Source: Flavobacterium sp. (GTDB lineage: Bacteria; Bacteroidota; Bacteroidia; Flavobacteriales; Flavobacteriaceae). From it: a stretch of DNA of 64,000 nucleotides. The notes beneath the pieces are model-generated. The model ran no database searches and was not told the DNA's origin. It was given only the letters and a program-made list of their open reading frames with translations. Location of the stretch: contig JADGMX010000021.1 of NCBI GenBank assembly GCA_015234525.1, positions 1-64,000 on the forward strand, written 5' to 3'. Positions 24,781 through 33,131 of the stretch are shown here, piece by piece. The first letter of the stretch is position 1; each line of letters starts with the position of its first letter. A program made the position numbers and the translations under genes.

Positions 24781-26532
24781 ATGAAACGTTTTATAATCAT
24801 ATTGCTTTTTGCTTGTCAGGGAATGCTGGGGCAGGTTCAGTTCGAAGCTAAAGTCAGCAAGCAAACGCTCGCCTTGAATGAGCGGTTACGCGTTGATTTT
24901 GCGATGAATGCCGATGGCGATAATTTCACTCCGCCGTCGTTTGAAGGCTTTAAGGTGATCGCCGGACCGAGTCAGCAGGTCAGTCAGTCGTGGATAAACG
25001 GCCGAAGCACCTTCCAAAAAATATATTCGTATTATTTACTGCCAACACAACGCGGAAGCCTTACCATTAAACAGGCATCGATCGAAATTGACGGTCAGGT
25101 TTATAAAACCGCACCGGTAAAAGTTAATGTAACAGCCGCCGTTGAGCAACCTCGGGATCCAAACGACACATCGATTCGCGCCGGCGATGCGCTTCATTTA
25201 GTTGCGGATGTTTCGAAGACAAATCCGTATATCAATGAACCAATCACAGTGGTTTATAAATTGTATTTCAGTTATAATATCGGAATTACGAACTGGCGTG
25301 AATTGGACAAGCCGAAGTACGTCGATTTTTGGAGTCAGAACATTGACATCAAGCAGCTTCAGGTGGAGGACGGCATGTATCAGGGTGAAAAGTATCGGAT
25401 GGTCGTTTTGAAAAAAACGGTGCTTTATCCGCAAAAGTCCGGATCACTTGAGATTGAACCGCTGTCGCTCGATATCGACGTCGAATTGCCGTCTAACAAA
25501 CGAACCATTTTTGGTCAGATGGTGACGGTGCAGGATCACAAGCGAGTGTCGGCCGGAGCCAGAAAAATAAATGTCAAGCCCCTTCCTGAAAACGGGAAGC
25601 CTGTCGATTTTTCGGGCGCTGTTGGTAAATTTGACTTTAAAGTGACTCCATCCAAAACAACGCTTAAAAACGGCGAATCGCTTGAACTTCGGGTAGCGGT
25701 CAGCGGACGAGGAAATCTGAAATTATTTACGTTGCCAAAACCGGTTGTCCCACCAGCACTCGAAATGTATGATGCGGTTCACAAAGAGAATGTAAGTACG
25801 CCGCTGACCGGAATGACGGGTAGCATCAGCGACAGTTACACAATTATACCGCAATTTCAAGGCAAGTATCCGATCAAACCCATGACCTTCAGCTATTTTG
25901 ATCCATCATCAGGAAGGTATCAAACCATCACATCTGATGAGATTATGCTCAATGTTTTGGATGGTCCTGCGCAAGCCAATAATGCGGTTTCAGCCGGAAC
26001 GCCATCATCAAAAGTTCAAGTATCGGCAAGCGATCAGTTTAAATTTATCGAGCTCGACACAAATCTGGCATCCATCGAAAAAGAGCGCTTCTTTGGTTCG
26101 ACTTTATTCTATTCGCTTTTGGTGTTGCCTTTCGCATGCATACCGATATTAATTCTATTGCGTCGTCGCAAGGAAGCTCTTGAAAACGATGTTGAAGGTA
26201 ATAAGACCCGAACTTCAAACCGATTGGCGCGAAAATATCTTGCCGATGCCAAGAAAGAAGTTGGAAATAAGGATCAATTCTATGTTGCACTTGAGAAAGC
26301 ACTTCACAACTTTTTGAAGGCGAAACTAAAAATTGAAACTTCAGAGATGAGCAAGGATAAAATCCGCGAAATTCTTTCAGCACGAAATGCGTCGCCGGAC
26401 GCCATCAGTTCGTTTATTTCACTCATGGAAAGTTGTGATCTTGCGAGATACGCGCCATCGTCTGACGCCACCATTCAACTCGATTACGAAAAAGCAGTAA
26501 GGACCATCTCCGAACTCGAAAAACAAATTTGA
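24781..26532 (+). CDS. batD: BatD, oxygen-tolerance family membrane protein
   Basis: A 583-residue exported protein. The start at 24781 gives a proper signal peptide (cut near MLGQV); an in-frame ATG 7 codons earlier overlaps batC and is less likely. The periplasmic part is a string of beta-sandwich domains (about 20-430, including VYKTAPVKVNV, FDFKVTPSKTTLKNGESLELRVAVSG-type repeats). A membrane helix follows near 440-460 (LFYSLLVLPFACIPILIL), then a cytoplasmic helical tail resembling that of the BatD-like protein upstream. The stop overlaps the batE start (TGATG). Confidence 0.92.
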   Translation: MKRFIIILLFACQGMLGQVQFEAKVSKQTLALNERLRVDFAMNADGDNFTPPSFEGFKVIAGPSQQVSQSWINGRSTFQKIYSYYLLPTQRGSLTIKQASIEIDGQVYKTAPVKVNVTAAVEQPRDPNDTSIRAGDALHLVADVSKTNPYINEPITVVYKLYFSYNIGITNWRELDKPKYVDFWSQNIDIKQLQVEDGMYQGEKYRMVVLKKTVLYPQKSGSLEIEPLSLDIDVELPSNKRTIFGQMVTVQDHKRVSAGARKINVKPLPENGKPVDFSGAVGKFDFKVTPSKTTLKNGESLELRVAVSGRGNLKLFTLPKPVVPPALEMYDAVHKENVSTPLTGMTGSISDSYTIIPQFQGKYPIKPMTFSYFDPSSGRYQTITSDEIMLNVLDGPAQANNAVSAGTPSSKVQVSASDQFKFIELDTNLASIEKERFFGSTLFYSLLVLPFACIPILILLRRRKEALENDVEGNKTRTSNRLARKYLADAKKEVGNKDQFYVALEKALHNFLKAKLKIETSEMSKDKIREILSARNASPDAISSFISLMESCDLARYAPSSDATIQLDYEKAVRTISELEKQI

Positions 26533-27293
26533 TGAAACAGTTATTAAACATATTCATATTGCTGGTTTCGTTTTCGGTATTTGCTGAAACGCCGGCGGAA
26601 AATGATTTTGCAAAAGCTAACGAACTTTACAAGCAGGAAAAATATTCAGATGCCGTGGCTCAGTATGAAGCGATTTTGGCTAAGCATAAACAGCATTCCT
26701 GCGATTTGTACTACAATCTCGGGAATGCGTATTATAAGCTCAATAAAATAGGTCCGGCAGTTTACAACTACGAAAAAGCGCTGATGCTTGATCCGGGCAA
26801 CAAGGCGGTATTGAATAATCTCAAATTCGCGCATAACATGATGATCGACGAAGTTAAAGAGGTTCCAACGACGGGATTTTCGTCGATTGTTCATCAAATG
26901 ACCGGTCAGTTGCTGACAGATACCTGGGCGAAAATGGCGGTTGCCGGTGCTTTTTTATTTCTTGCCGCGTTTGCAGGATATTACTTCGCAGTACAAACTT
27001 CGCAGAAAAGATTGTTTTTTGGTGCGATGATCATTTTACTTCTGGCAATCGTCGTGTTTATTGGCGCAGCGATATTTGAGGCCGATTACCAAAAGTCGCA
27101 ACAGCCGGCAATCGTCTTTGCATCGATCGCATCTGTAAAAGGCGAACCCAAAGAGAATGCTTCAGATGCCGCGACCATCCACGAAGGAACAAAAGTTTAT
27201 GTCATTGACGAGCTCGATGGTTGGAAACGCGTAATGCTTCCTGACGGCAGTGATGGCTGGATCACGGCTGAATCGGTGAGAGTACTGAAATAA
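26532..27293 (+). CDS. batE: BatE, TPR and SH3-like protein
   Basis: A 253-residue protein that closes the Bat operon. It has a signal peptide (cut near FAETP, about residue 18), TPR repeats (about 25-105; CDLYYNLGNAYYKLNKIGPAVYNYEKALMLDP), two membrane helices (about 133-151 and 160-180) and a C-terminal SH3-like domain (about 197-253; VYVIDELDGWKRVMLPDGSDGWI) of the sort that binds peptidoglycan peptides. The ATG at 26532 overlaps the batD stop by one base. Its last 97 bp overlap the 3' end of the convergent cvpA gene. Confidence 0.92.
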   Translation: MKQLLNIFILLVSFSVFAETPAENDFAKANELYKQEKYSDAVAQYEAILAKHKQHSCDLYYNLGNAYYKLNKIGPAVYNYEKALMLDPGNKAVLNNLKFAHNMMIDEVKEVPTTGFSSIVHQMTGQLLTDTWAKMAVAGAFLFLAAFAGYYFAVQTSQKRLFFGAMIILLLAIVVFIGAAIFEADYQKSQQPAIVFASIASVKGEPKENASDAATIHEGTKVYVIDELDGWKRVMLPDGSDGWITAESVRVLK

Positions 27294-27793
27294 TCGGATT
27301 TGAATTCGGATGTAAACTCGCTGATTGACGGAAATAGTAGCGGAGCGAGTTTCAAAATCGGGTGATACAATATTGAACTTTCGAGATCTTTATCTTCGAC
27401 CATGCTTGCCTTCGAATTCAATTTGAAAAAGACATTAAGCACAACGCTTAGTATCAATGCCATTTTCAACAATCCGAAGCCCGCGCCCAACAATTTGTTG
27501 AAAATCCCCAGGCCAACTGCTGAAAACGCTTTGGTAAATACTTTTGCAAGCAATATTATTCCGATCACAGCTATGATAAAAGTCAGGACAAAAGCCGTAA
27601 GTCGGATGGTTGTTGGATTCCACTGAAACGAATCGGAGATAATTTTAGTGGCAAAACCCGAAAATTTAATGGCGATAAAAATGCCCAGAAGGAGTGACGC
27701 TGTGGAGGCGAGTTCAACCAGAAAGCCATTCCATAGTCCGCGGATCAAACCATATACTAATACCAAAGCCAAAATCAGATCAAGGAATTGCAC
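27197..27793 (-). CDS. cvpA: CvpA family membrane protein
   Basis: A 198-residue inner-membrane protein of the CvpA (colicin V production) family. It has four hydrophobic helices within residues 1-125 and the usual opening (FLDLILALVLVYGLIRGLWNGF). It starts with GTG at 27793. The family is linked to colicin V export and, in Gammaproteobacteria, to bile or stress tolerance; its exact activity is not known. The C-terminal ~30 residues are Ser/Pro-rich and are encoded opposite the BatE SH3 domain: a 97-bp convergent overlap that looks like a tail extension. An exact -7 element lies 31 bp upstream. Confidence 0.88.
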   Translation of the reverse strand: MQFLDLILALVLVYGLIRGLWNGFLVELASTASLLLGIFIAIKFSGFATKIISDSFQWNPTTIRLTAFVLTFIIAVIGIILLAKVFTKAFSAVGLGIFNKLLGAGFGLLKMALILSVVLNVFFKLNSKASMVEDKDLESSILYHPILKLAPLLFPSISEFTSEFKSDYFSTLTDSAVIQPSLPSGSITRFQPSSSSMT

Positions 27794-27815
27794 GCTGCTG
27801 TAATTTTTTATTATT

Positions 27816-27823
27816 TACTTTTG
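27816..27823 (+). promoter_or_regulatory. Rightward -7 element
   Basis: TACTTTTG matches TAnnTTTG. A TTG at 27788-27790 lies 25 bp upstream, slightly beyond the usual spacing. It would drive the small conserved gene at 27961 with a leader of about 130 nt. It directly abuts a leftward -7 element. Confidence 0.4.
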
Positions 27824-27831
27824 CAAACTTA
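27824..27831 (-). promoter_or_regulatory. -7 element of cvpA
   Basis: TAAGTTTG on the minus strand matches TAnnTTTG, 31 bp before the GTG start at 27793. It is back to back with the rightward element at 27816-27823. Confidence 0.5.
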
Positions 27832-27960
27832 GCGCAATGATACGGAAATTGTAAAGATTTAAAGATTTAGCTTCGCTCCGTGATTACTTCTGATGGAGAT
27901 TTTGATTGCAGAATTGTGGTCGCTTCGGATGAAGATTGTAAATTAATTAGTTTAAACAAA

Positions 27961-28317
27961 ATGTCAAGAGATATACAATTAAAAGAGCGCTGGGAAAAGC
28001 TCGTCGATATACTTTCGAACCAATTTTCTCAGGGCGAGGATCTTGATCTTGATGCTATTATTTATTTAATCGGCGTTCAGGAACTGGGGAAGATCCACAA
28101 CAAATATAAAAAAGACGAAAAGCTCAATTTAATGCACATTGCCATTTGCAGGTTGCTTGAGCCTTATGGGTATTACGAATTCGACTTTGTTGATAAAGAC
28201 GGCTGGCCTCATTACCGCGTCAAGGAAGAACTACCACCACTTAAAGCCGGCGAACAATCGGTTTTAATGAAAGAAGCCATTGTCAATTATTTTCTTGAAA
28301 AGGAATTAATCGACTAA
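27961..28317 (+). CDS. Conserved hypothetical protein upstream of pheS
   Basis: A 118-residue cytoplasmic protein. The ATG at 27961 is preferred: the frame stays open upstream but contains no ATG there and loses protein character. The sequence (YLIGVQELGKIHNKYKKDEKLNLMHIAICRLLEPYGYYEF, then DGWPHYRVKEELPP) is charged, well folded in appearance and has no signal or membrane segment. I recall similar short proteins in many Flavobacteriia, without known function. It lies 47 bp before pheS on the same strand, although pheS has its own -7 element. Confidence 0.75.
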   Translation: MSRDIQLKERWEKLVDILSNQFSQGEDLDLDAIIYLIGVQELGKIHNKYKKDEKLNLMHIAICRLLEPYGYYEFDFVDKDGWPHYRVKEELPPLKAGEQSVLMKEAIVNYFLEKELID

Positions 28318-28337
28318 ATTACGGCTAAATAAAATTG

Positions 28338-28345
28338 TAAATTTG
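28338..28345 (+). promoter_or_regulatory. -7 element of pheS
   Basis: TAAATTTG matches TAnnTTTG and lies 19 bp before the pheS start codon at 28365. Confidence 0.5.
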
Positions 28346-28364
28346 CATTTGCTATTTAGAAGAA

Positions 28365-29384
28365 ATGACAGACAAGATCAGAGAATACATCCGCGAAGCC
28401 GAAGCATTTGACACCCGTGACAAAGATGCGCTTGAGGCATTTAGAATAAAGTTTTTAGGTAAAAAAGGTTTGCTTAACGATTTCTTTGCCGAGTTCAAGA
28501 ACGTTCCGAACGAACGTAAAAAAGAATTTGGCCAGGTGATCAACGAACTTAAGAATACCGCTGAAAACAAGGTGAAGACCATTCAGGAAATTCTCGAAAA
28601 CAGTGAGGAACAAAAGGGGATTTACGGCGATTTGACCCGTCCGGCTGAACCGATGAAAGTAGGAAGCCGTCATCCGATATCGATCGTTAAAAACCAAATT
28701 GTCGATATTTTTTCAACCATTGGATTCAACGTTTCTGAAGGTCCGGAAATCGAAGACGACTGGCATAACTTTACCGCATTGAACCTTCCGGAATATCATC
28801 CGGCGCGCGACATGCAAGACACGTTTTTTATTCAAACCAATCCCGATGTGCTTCTTAGAACGCACACCTCGTCGGTTCAGGTTAGATATATGGAAAATAC
28901 AAAACCGCCGATCCGGACCATTTCGCCGGGTCGCGTGTTTAGAAACGAAGCGGTTTCTTCGCGTTCGCACTGTATTTTTCACCAGGTTGAGGGATTGTAC
29001 ATCGACAAGGATGTTTCGTTTGCCGATTTAAAGCAAACCTTATTGTATTTCACCAAAGAAATGTTCGGAAAGTCGAAGATCAGACTTCGTCCGTCGTATT
29101 TCCCGTTTACGGAGCCAAGTGCGGAAGTCGACATTTACTGGGGATTAAAAACCGAAACCGATTACCGCATCACTAAAGGAACCGGATGGCTTGAAATCAT
29201 GGGATGCGGAATGGTAGATCCCAACGTATTGAAAAACTGCAACATCAATCCGGATGAATACAACGGTTTTGCTTTCGGAATGGGAATCGAGCGCATTGCG
29301 ATGCTACTGTATCAAATCAGCGATATCCGAATGTTTTATGAAAATGACGTCAGGTTTATCGAACAGTTCAAATCATCGATATAA
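28365..29384 (+). CDS. pheS: Phenylalanine-tRNA ligase alpha subunit
   Basis: A 339-residue catalytic subunit of the (alpha-beta)2 class II synthetase that charges tRNA-Phe. It has the N-terminal coiled-coil (about 1-90) that contacts tRNA and then the class II core: motif 1 (HPISIVKNQIVDIFSTIGF), motif 2 (RTISPGRVFRNEAVSSRSHCIFHQVEG, with the conserved Arg and His) and motif 3 (FAFGMGIERIAML). It is complete and of standard length. pheT is not adjacent, so the beta subunit must lie elsewhere, which is common in Bacteroidetes. Confidence 0.97.
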   Translation: MTDKIREYIREAEAFDTRDKDALEAFRIKFLGKKGLLNDFFAEFKNVPNERKKEFGQVINELKNTAENKVKTIQEILENSEEQKGIYGDLTRPAEPMKVGSRHPISIVKNQIVDIFSTIGFNVSEGPEIEDDWHNFTALNLPEYHPARDMQDTFFIQTNPDVLLRTHTSSVQVRYMENTKPPIRTISPGRVFRNEAVSSRSHCIFHQVEGLYIDKDVSFADLKQTLLYFTKEMFGKSKIRLRPSYFPFTEPSAEVDIYWGLKTETDYRITKGTGWLEIMGCGMVDPNVLKNCNINPDEYNGFAFGMGIERIAMLLYQISDIRMFYENDVRFIEQFKSSI

Positions 29385-29391
29385 CCGACCA

Positions 29392-29500
29392 AGCCCTAGC
29401 CCTGATTGCGGCAAACTGCTTTTTTGCCATCGGGTTTTTTGAAATGTAAGAAATAGTTCAGGCAAAAAAGAGTGGAGCCAAAAGCAGGTTCAAGCTCCTG
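29392..29500 (+). repeat. Flavo-1-like structured element, copy E (diverged)
   Basis: It begins AAGCCCTAGCCCTGATTGCGGC, has T-rich (CTTTTTTGCC) and A-rich (GGCAAAAAAG) arms around a ~40-nt insert, and ends AGTGGAGCCAAAAGCAGG. It is less like the consensus than copies C and D. It sits between pheS and the hypothetical gene at 29510, very close to both. Confidence 0.6.
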
Positions 29501-29509
29501 ATAAAAATT

Positions 29510-29917
29510 ATGAGAAAGGACATCGAAATTCCGGAAGTTGAAAACGTTTTTATGGCCGCCGTTCAGGAATGGAGCGACGATTTTATGGCGAATGTTTGGG
29601 TTGTTTACCTGGTAAATGACAGCGATTTCAGGCTTGATGGCGTAATGGCGGTGTCGAAAGCTTTTGGAACGATTGATGGCGAAATGAGAAAAACCTCACT
29701 TTTACGTCATGCGTTTCAGGAAATTCAGCCGGTAACCGCTGTTAAAGTCGAAATGATCGAAGACAGTGTTTTGGCGCTCAACAACGAATTTATGGTAACT
29801 TTCTTCATCGATAACAAACTGTACGACCGAAAGTACATTTTTAAGGCAAATTCATTTACAGCTGAAAATATTGAGGAAGTGCCGCTGCTTTTTAAAGACG
29901 GAATCCTGATCCGTTAA
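29510..29917 (+). CDS. Conserved hypothetical protein
   Basis: A 135-residue cytoplasmic protein with an alpha/beta pattern (VYLVNDSDFRLDGVMAVSKAFGTIDGEMRKTSLLRHAF, then DSVLALNNEFMVTFFIDNKLYDRKYIFKANSF). I do not recognise a named domain; similar short proteins occur, as I recall, in other Flavobacteriaceae. There is no signal peptide, no membrane helix and no cysteine motif. It follows pheS on the same strand but is separated from it by Flavo-1-like copy E. Confidence 0.7.
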   Translation: MRKDIEIPEVENVFMAAVQEWSDDFMANVWVVYLVNDSDFRLDGVMAVSKAFGTIDGEMRKTSLLRHAFQEIQPVTAVKVEMIEDSVLALNNEFMVTFFIDNKLYDRKYIFKANSFTAENIEEVPLLFKDGILIR

Positions 29918-29988
29918 TCAAATCCGTTCTTGTCACCCACTTCTTTTCCGGAAAATTTTATCGTTCTCGAAAGCGATCTTAACGACAT

Positions 29989-30984
29989 TTAATCGAGTTT
30001 ATCAGTCAGCTTCTTAAACACCTTTTTGGCGTCTTTTCCCTGATACAAAATCGCGTAAACCGCATCGATAATCGGAGTTTTGGCCTCGTGCTTTAAGTTG
30101 AGTTCGTACGCGCTTTTTGCCGCATAATACCCTTCAGCAACCATGCTCATTTCCATCATCGCGCTTTTAACCGTGTAGCCTTTTCCAATCATGTTTCCGA
30201 ACATCCGGTTGCGCGAAAATATACTGTAACCGGTCACCAAAAGATCGCCCAAATAAGCCGAATCGTTGATGTTTCGCTTCATCCGGTGAACTTTTTTGAT
30301 GAACTTCTTCATTTCGCGAATCCCGTTGCTCATTAAAACCGACTGGAAGTTATCGCCATAACCCAAACCGTGCGCAATTCCCGCCGCAATCGCGTAAATG
30401 TTTTTGAGCATCGCCGCATATTCGGTTCCGATAATGTCGTCAGTAATCTTGGTTTTGATGAAATTTCCCGATAAATGATCGGCCATTATTTGCGCTTTTG
30501 CCTCGTCGCCACACGCAATTGTCAGGTAAGAAAGGCGTTCGAGTGCAACTTCTTCGGCGTGACACGGACCGGTAATCACACCGATGTTTTCATACTGAAT
30601 GCCGTAAGTTTCATGAAAGTGTTCTCCTACAATCAGACTTGTCTCAGGAACGATTCCCTTGATGGCTGAGAAAATGACTTTGTTTTCAAGGCTGACGTTG
30701 AGTTTTGTCAATTCAGCGCCAAGAAAGGCTGACGGAATGGCAAAAATTATATAATCGGCTGCCGAAACAGCTTCATTGATATCGCTGGTTAAATTGAGTT
30801 GCTCGATGTGAAATTCAACCGAACTCAAGTAATTCGGGTTGTGTTGATGCTCGCGAATATGCGCGATTGCGTCCTCATTTCGCATGTACCAAGAAATTTG
30901 CGAAAGGTTTACGCATAACATTTTGGCGATTGCAGTGGCCCAACTTCCGCCACCGATCACCGCAAATTTCGGCTGATTCTCCAT
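29989..30984 (-). CDS. gpsA: NAD(P)H-dependent glycerol-3-phosphate dehydrogenase
   Basis: A 331-residue cytosolic enzyme that reduces dihydroxyacetone phosphate to sn-glycerol 3-phosphate for phospholipid synthesis. The dinucleotide-binding loop GGGSWATA lies near residues 11-18. The catalytic core is recognised from VITGPCHAEEVA, GTEYAAMLKNIYAIAAGIAHGLGYGDN (with the active-site Lys) and the LVTGYSIFSRNRMFGNMIGKG block. Its length is standard. It is a single leftward gene between a hypothetical protein and a repeat-containing spacer. Confidence 0.95.
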   Translation of the reverse strand: MENQPKFAVIGGGSWATAIAKMLCVNLSQISWYMRNEDAIAHIREHQHNPNYLSSVEFHIEQLNLTSDINEAVSAADYIIFAIPSAFLGAELTKLNVSLENKVIFSAIKGIVPETSLIVGEHFHETYGIQYENIGVITGPCHAEEVALERLSYLTIACGDEAKAQIMADHLSGNFIKTKITDDIIGTEYAAMLKNIYAIAAGIAHGLGYGDNFQSVLMSNGIREMKKFIKKVHRMKRNINDSAYLGDLLVTGYSIFSRNRMFGNMIGKGYTVKSAMMEMSMVAEGYYAAKSAYELNLKHEAKTPIIDAVYAILYQGKDAKKVFKKLTDKLD

Positions 30985-31287
30985 TTTTTCTGTTTGTGGT
31001 TCAAAAGTAGCACATTAAATCAGATAACCAAAGCTCGGATTATGATGATTTGGGCGTTGCCCGTGGGCCGGGTTTTTGGCTTTATCTTTTTGGCGCCGCT
31101 ACCGCTTTGCCAAAAAGGATATCGCCGCAACCCCTAACGCGAGAGCCGCAACTTACTTTTAACTTTATTTTATAATTTACAATATACTTTGCTTTCACCT
31201 TAGCCGTTAACATCTACAAGTACCTCTCAATTCTATCGCTACGGCGGCAGATTTGAACATTAGTAAGTTTTGTTTTGGTGTTATGAG
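30985..31287. other. 303-bp spacer with family-2 repeat
   Basis: It holds the second family-2 element (31050-31144), then about 140 bp of A+T-rich DNA with nothing I can name, and ends at the terminator of the Fe-alcohol dehydrogenase gene. The start of the spacer should carry the gpsA promoter, but no exact TAnnTTTG is visible near the start codon. Confidence 0.5.
31050..31144 (+). repeat. Dispersed repeat family 2, copy 2
   Basis: It starts TGGGCGTTGCCCGTGGGCC, has paired arms TTTTTGGC (31087-31094) and GCCAAAAA (31109-31116), and ends GCAACCCCTAACGCG. The start and end blocks match the copy at 232-322 in order and orientation, with a more complete central hairpin. Confidence 0.6.
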
Positions 31288-31319
31288 AAAAAGGCGTTCC
31301 GAATCTGGAACGCCTTTTT
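31288..31319 (-). terminator. Terminator of the Fe-alcohol dehydrogenase gene
   Basis: A perfect 13-bp stem (31288-31300 with 31307-31319) with a 6-nt loop lies 4 bp beyond the stop of the leftward gene. A/T runs flank both sides. Confidence 0.88.
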
Positions 31320-31323
31320 TGAT

Positions 31324-32481
31324 TTAGTAACTCGCCTCAACAATCTCGCGAACCCGGTCGATGGTGATGTTTTTTCGCTCGCCCATTTCAGTCCAACCCC
31401 TGGATTGGAATCTGTCTGCTATAAACGAAGCCGTATTTTCATACGATTCGGTATATTGAGAAAGTTTGGTATCCATTCCCATTGTGTGGAAAAATTCGAC
31501 TGTTTTCTCGATTGCTTGGTTCGCAACGGTTTCAACATCGCCTTTCAAATCAAAGATCCGCTCGCCGTATTGAGCCAGTTTTTCTTTCTTGGTTTCGAAC
31601 ATGACTTTGTATAGACTCGGGCCGATAATAGCCAGCGTCCTCGCGTGATCAATGCCGTACAAAGCTGTTAATTCGTGACCGATCATATGTGTCGCCCAAT
31701 CTGTCGGAACGCCTTTTTGAATTAGTCCGTTTAGCGCCATTGTGCAACTCCACATATAGTTTGACGCCAGGGCATAATCTTGCGGGTTTTCGACCACTTT
31801 TGGGCCAACTTCAATCAGCGTTTTTAAGACCGATTCCGAAATTCGATCTTGCAAATAACCCTCGTGCGGATAAGTCAAATATTGCTCAAGCACGTGCGTA
31901 TAGGCATCGACAACGCCGTTTTGTATTTGTCTTTTCGGTAGTGAAACGATTACTGTTGGATCGCAAATTGAAAATTTTGGAAACAACGCCGAACCGCCGA
32001 AAGATAGTTTTTCCTGAGTTTGCTCGATCGTCACGACAGATCCTGAATTCATTTCGCTTCCCGTTGCCGGTAATGTCAACACTGTTCCAAATGGAACCGC
32101 ATTTTCTTTGATCAGCAATCGCTTCTGCAAAATGTCGATCGGATTTCCGTCGAATTTTACAGCAGCCGAAATGAATTTCACACCGTCAATCACCGATCCG
32201 CCGCCAACAGCCAGCATGAAGGTAATGTTCTGCTCGCGAACAATTTCAACGGCTTTCATCAGGGTTTCAAAATGCGGATTTGGTTCGATTCCGCCAAACT
32301 CGACCATGTCGTATCCCGACAATGCTTGTTTTACCTGGTCGTAAACACCATTTTTGAAAATGCTTCCACCGCCATACGCAAGCAGGATTTTGGTTCCTGC
32401 AGGAATAAGCTGCGGCAATTTCTCAATCTGACCTTTGCCAAAAATGAGGTTTGTAGGATTGTAATATTCGAAGTTCAACAT
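31324..32481 (-). CDS. Iron-containing alcohol dehydrogenase (YqhD/BdhA-like)
   Basis: A 385-residue group III alcohol dehydrogenase. The NAD(P)-binding GGGSVIDGVKFI segment, the LPATGSEMN loop and the metal site (His residues in HMIGHELTALYGIDHARTLAI and the upstream Asp in VVDAYTHVLEQYL) are all present. The closest match from memory is the YqhD / butanol dehydrogenase subgroup, which uses NADPH to reduce short-chain aldehydes and helps detoxify lipid-derived aldehydes. The single-gene unit ends in a strong terminator. The real substrate cannot be told from context. Confidence 0.93.
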   Translation of the reverse strand: MLNFEYYNPTNLIFGKGQIEKLPQLIPAGTKILLAYGGGSIFKNGVYDQVKQALSGYDMVEFGGIEPNPHFETLMKAVEIVREQNITFMLAVGGGSVIDGVKFISAAVKFDGNPIDILQKRLLIKENAVPFGTVLTLPATGSEMNSGSVVTIEQTQEKLSFGGSALFPKFSICDPTVIVSLPKRQIQNGVVDAYTHVLEQYLTYPHEGYLQDRISESVLKTLIEVGPKVVENPQDYALASNYMWSCTMALNGLIQKGVPTDWATHMIGHELTALYGIDHARTLAIIGPSLYKVMFETKKEKLAQYGERIFDLKGDVETVANQAIEKTVEFFHTMGMDTKLSQYTESYENTASFIADRFQSRGWTEMGERKNITIDRVREIVEASY

Positions 32482-32548
32482 GATTTTATCTTTTGCGTAA
32501 AGATAAGAAACATCTCGACGAGCGATAATAAATGAATGTTAAGAGCAG

Positions 32549-33130
32549 TTATCGACGGTAAATATTATTCACATCAATATAATTGAAAACTTCAGGTGGA
32601 AGCATTGGCCGAATGTTTTTGCCATTGGCAATCGACTCGCGAATAAATGTCGATGATATTTCAACAACCGGCGCATCGATAAAATGAACGTTTGGATGAC
32701 TCTGAAATTGGGTAGCTTCGGTTTTTTCGAATACACGCGGATAGACGAAAATGCTGTGGTTTTCAAGCAAAACATCATAGTTTTTCCATTTTGGAAGCGA
32801 GTTTAAATTGTCTTCGCCCATAATTAATGAAAACTCGTATGTCGGATGTTTTTCCTGAAGATACGCTAACGTATTTACGGTGTAATTTGGTTGCGGGAGT
32901 TTGAATTCGATGTCAGAAGGTCGGAGTTTCGGATATTCTTCGGTTGCCAGAAACACCATTTCAAGCCGAATATAATCGTCTAGCAACGAACTTTTCTTTT
33001 TAAGCGGATTGTGAGGTGTGACAACCAGCCAAATCTGATCGAGGCCGGAATTCTCAGCCATATGATTGGCGATGATGAGGTGGCCAACATGAATCGGATT
33101 GAACGTCCCGAAATACAAGCCTACTTTCAT
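32549..33130 (-). CDS. nadD: Nicotinate-nucleotide adenylyltransferase
   Basis: A 193-residue enzyme that transfers AMP to nicotinate mononucleotide in NAD synthesis. The nucleotidyltransferase signature GTFNPIHVGH lies at about 8-17 and the late ISSTFIRE motif near residue 160. The length is normal. It is the last gene of a leftward operon yicC-gmk-nadD, starting 1 bp after the gmk stop, an order common in Flavobacteriia. Confidence 0.95.
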   Translation of the reverse strand: MKVGLYFGTFNPIHVGHLIIANHMAENSGLDQIWLVVTPHNPLKKKSSLLDDYIRLEMVFLATEEYPKLRPSDIEFKLPQPNYTVNTLAYLQEKHPTYEFSLIMGEDNLNSLPKWKNYDVLLENHSIFVYPRVFEKTEATQFQSHPNVHFIDAPVVEISSTFIRESIANGKNIRPMLPPEVFNYIDVNNIYRR

Positions 33131-33131
33131 C

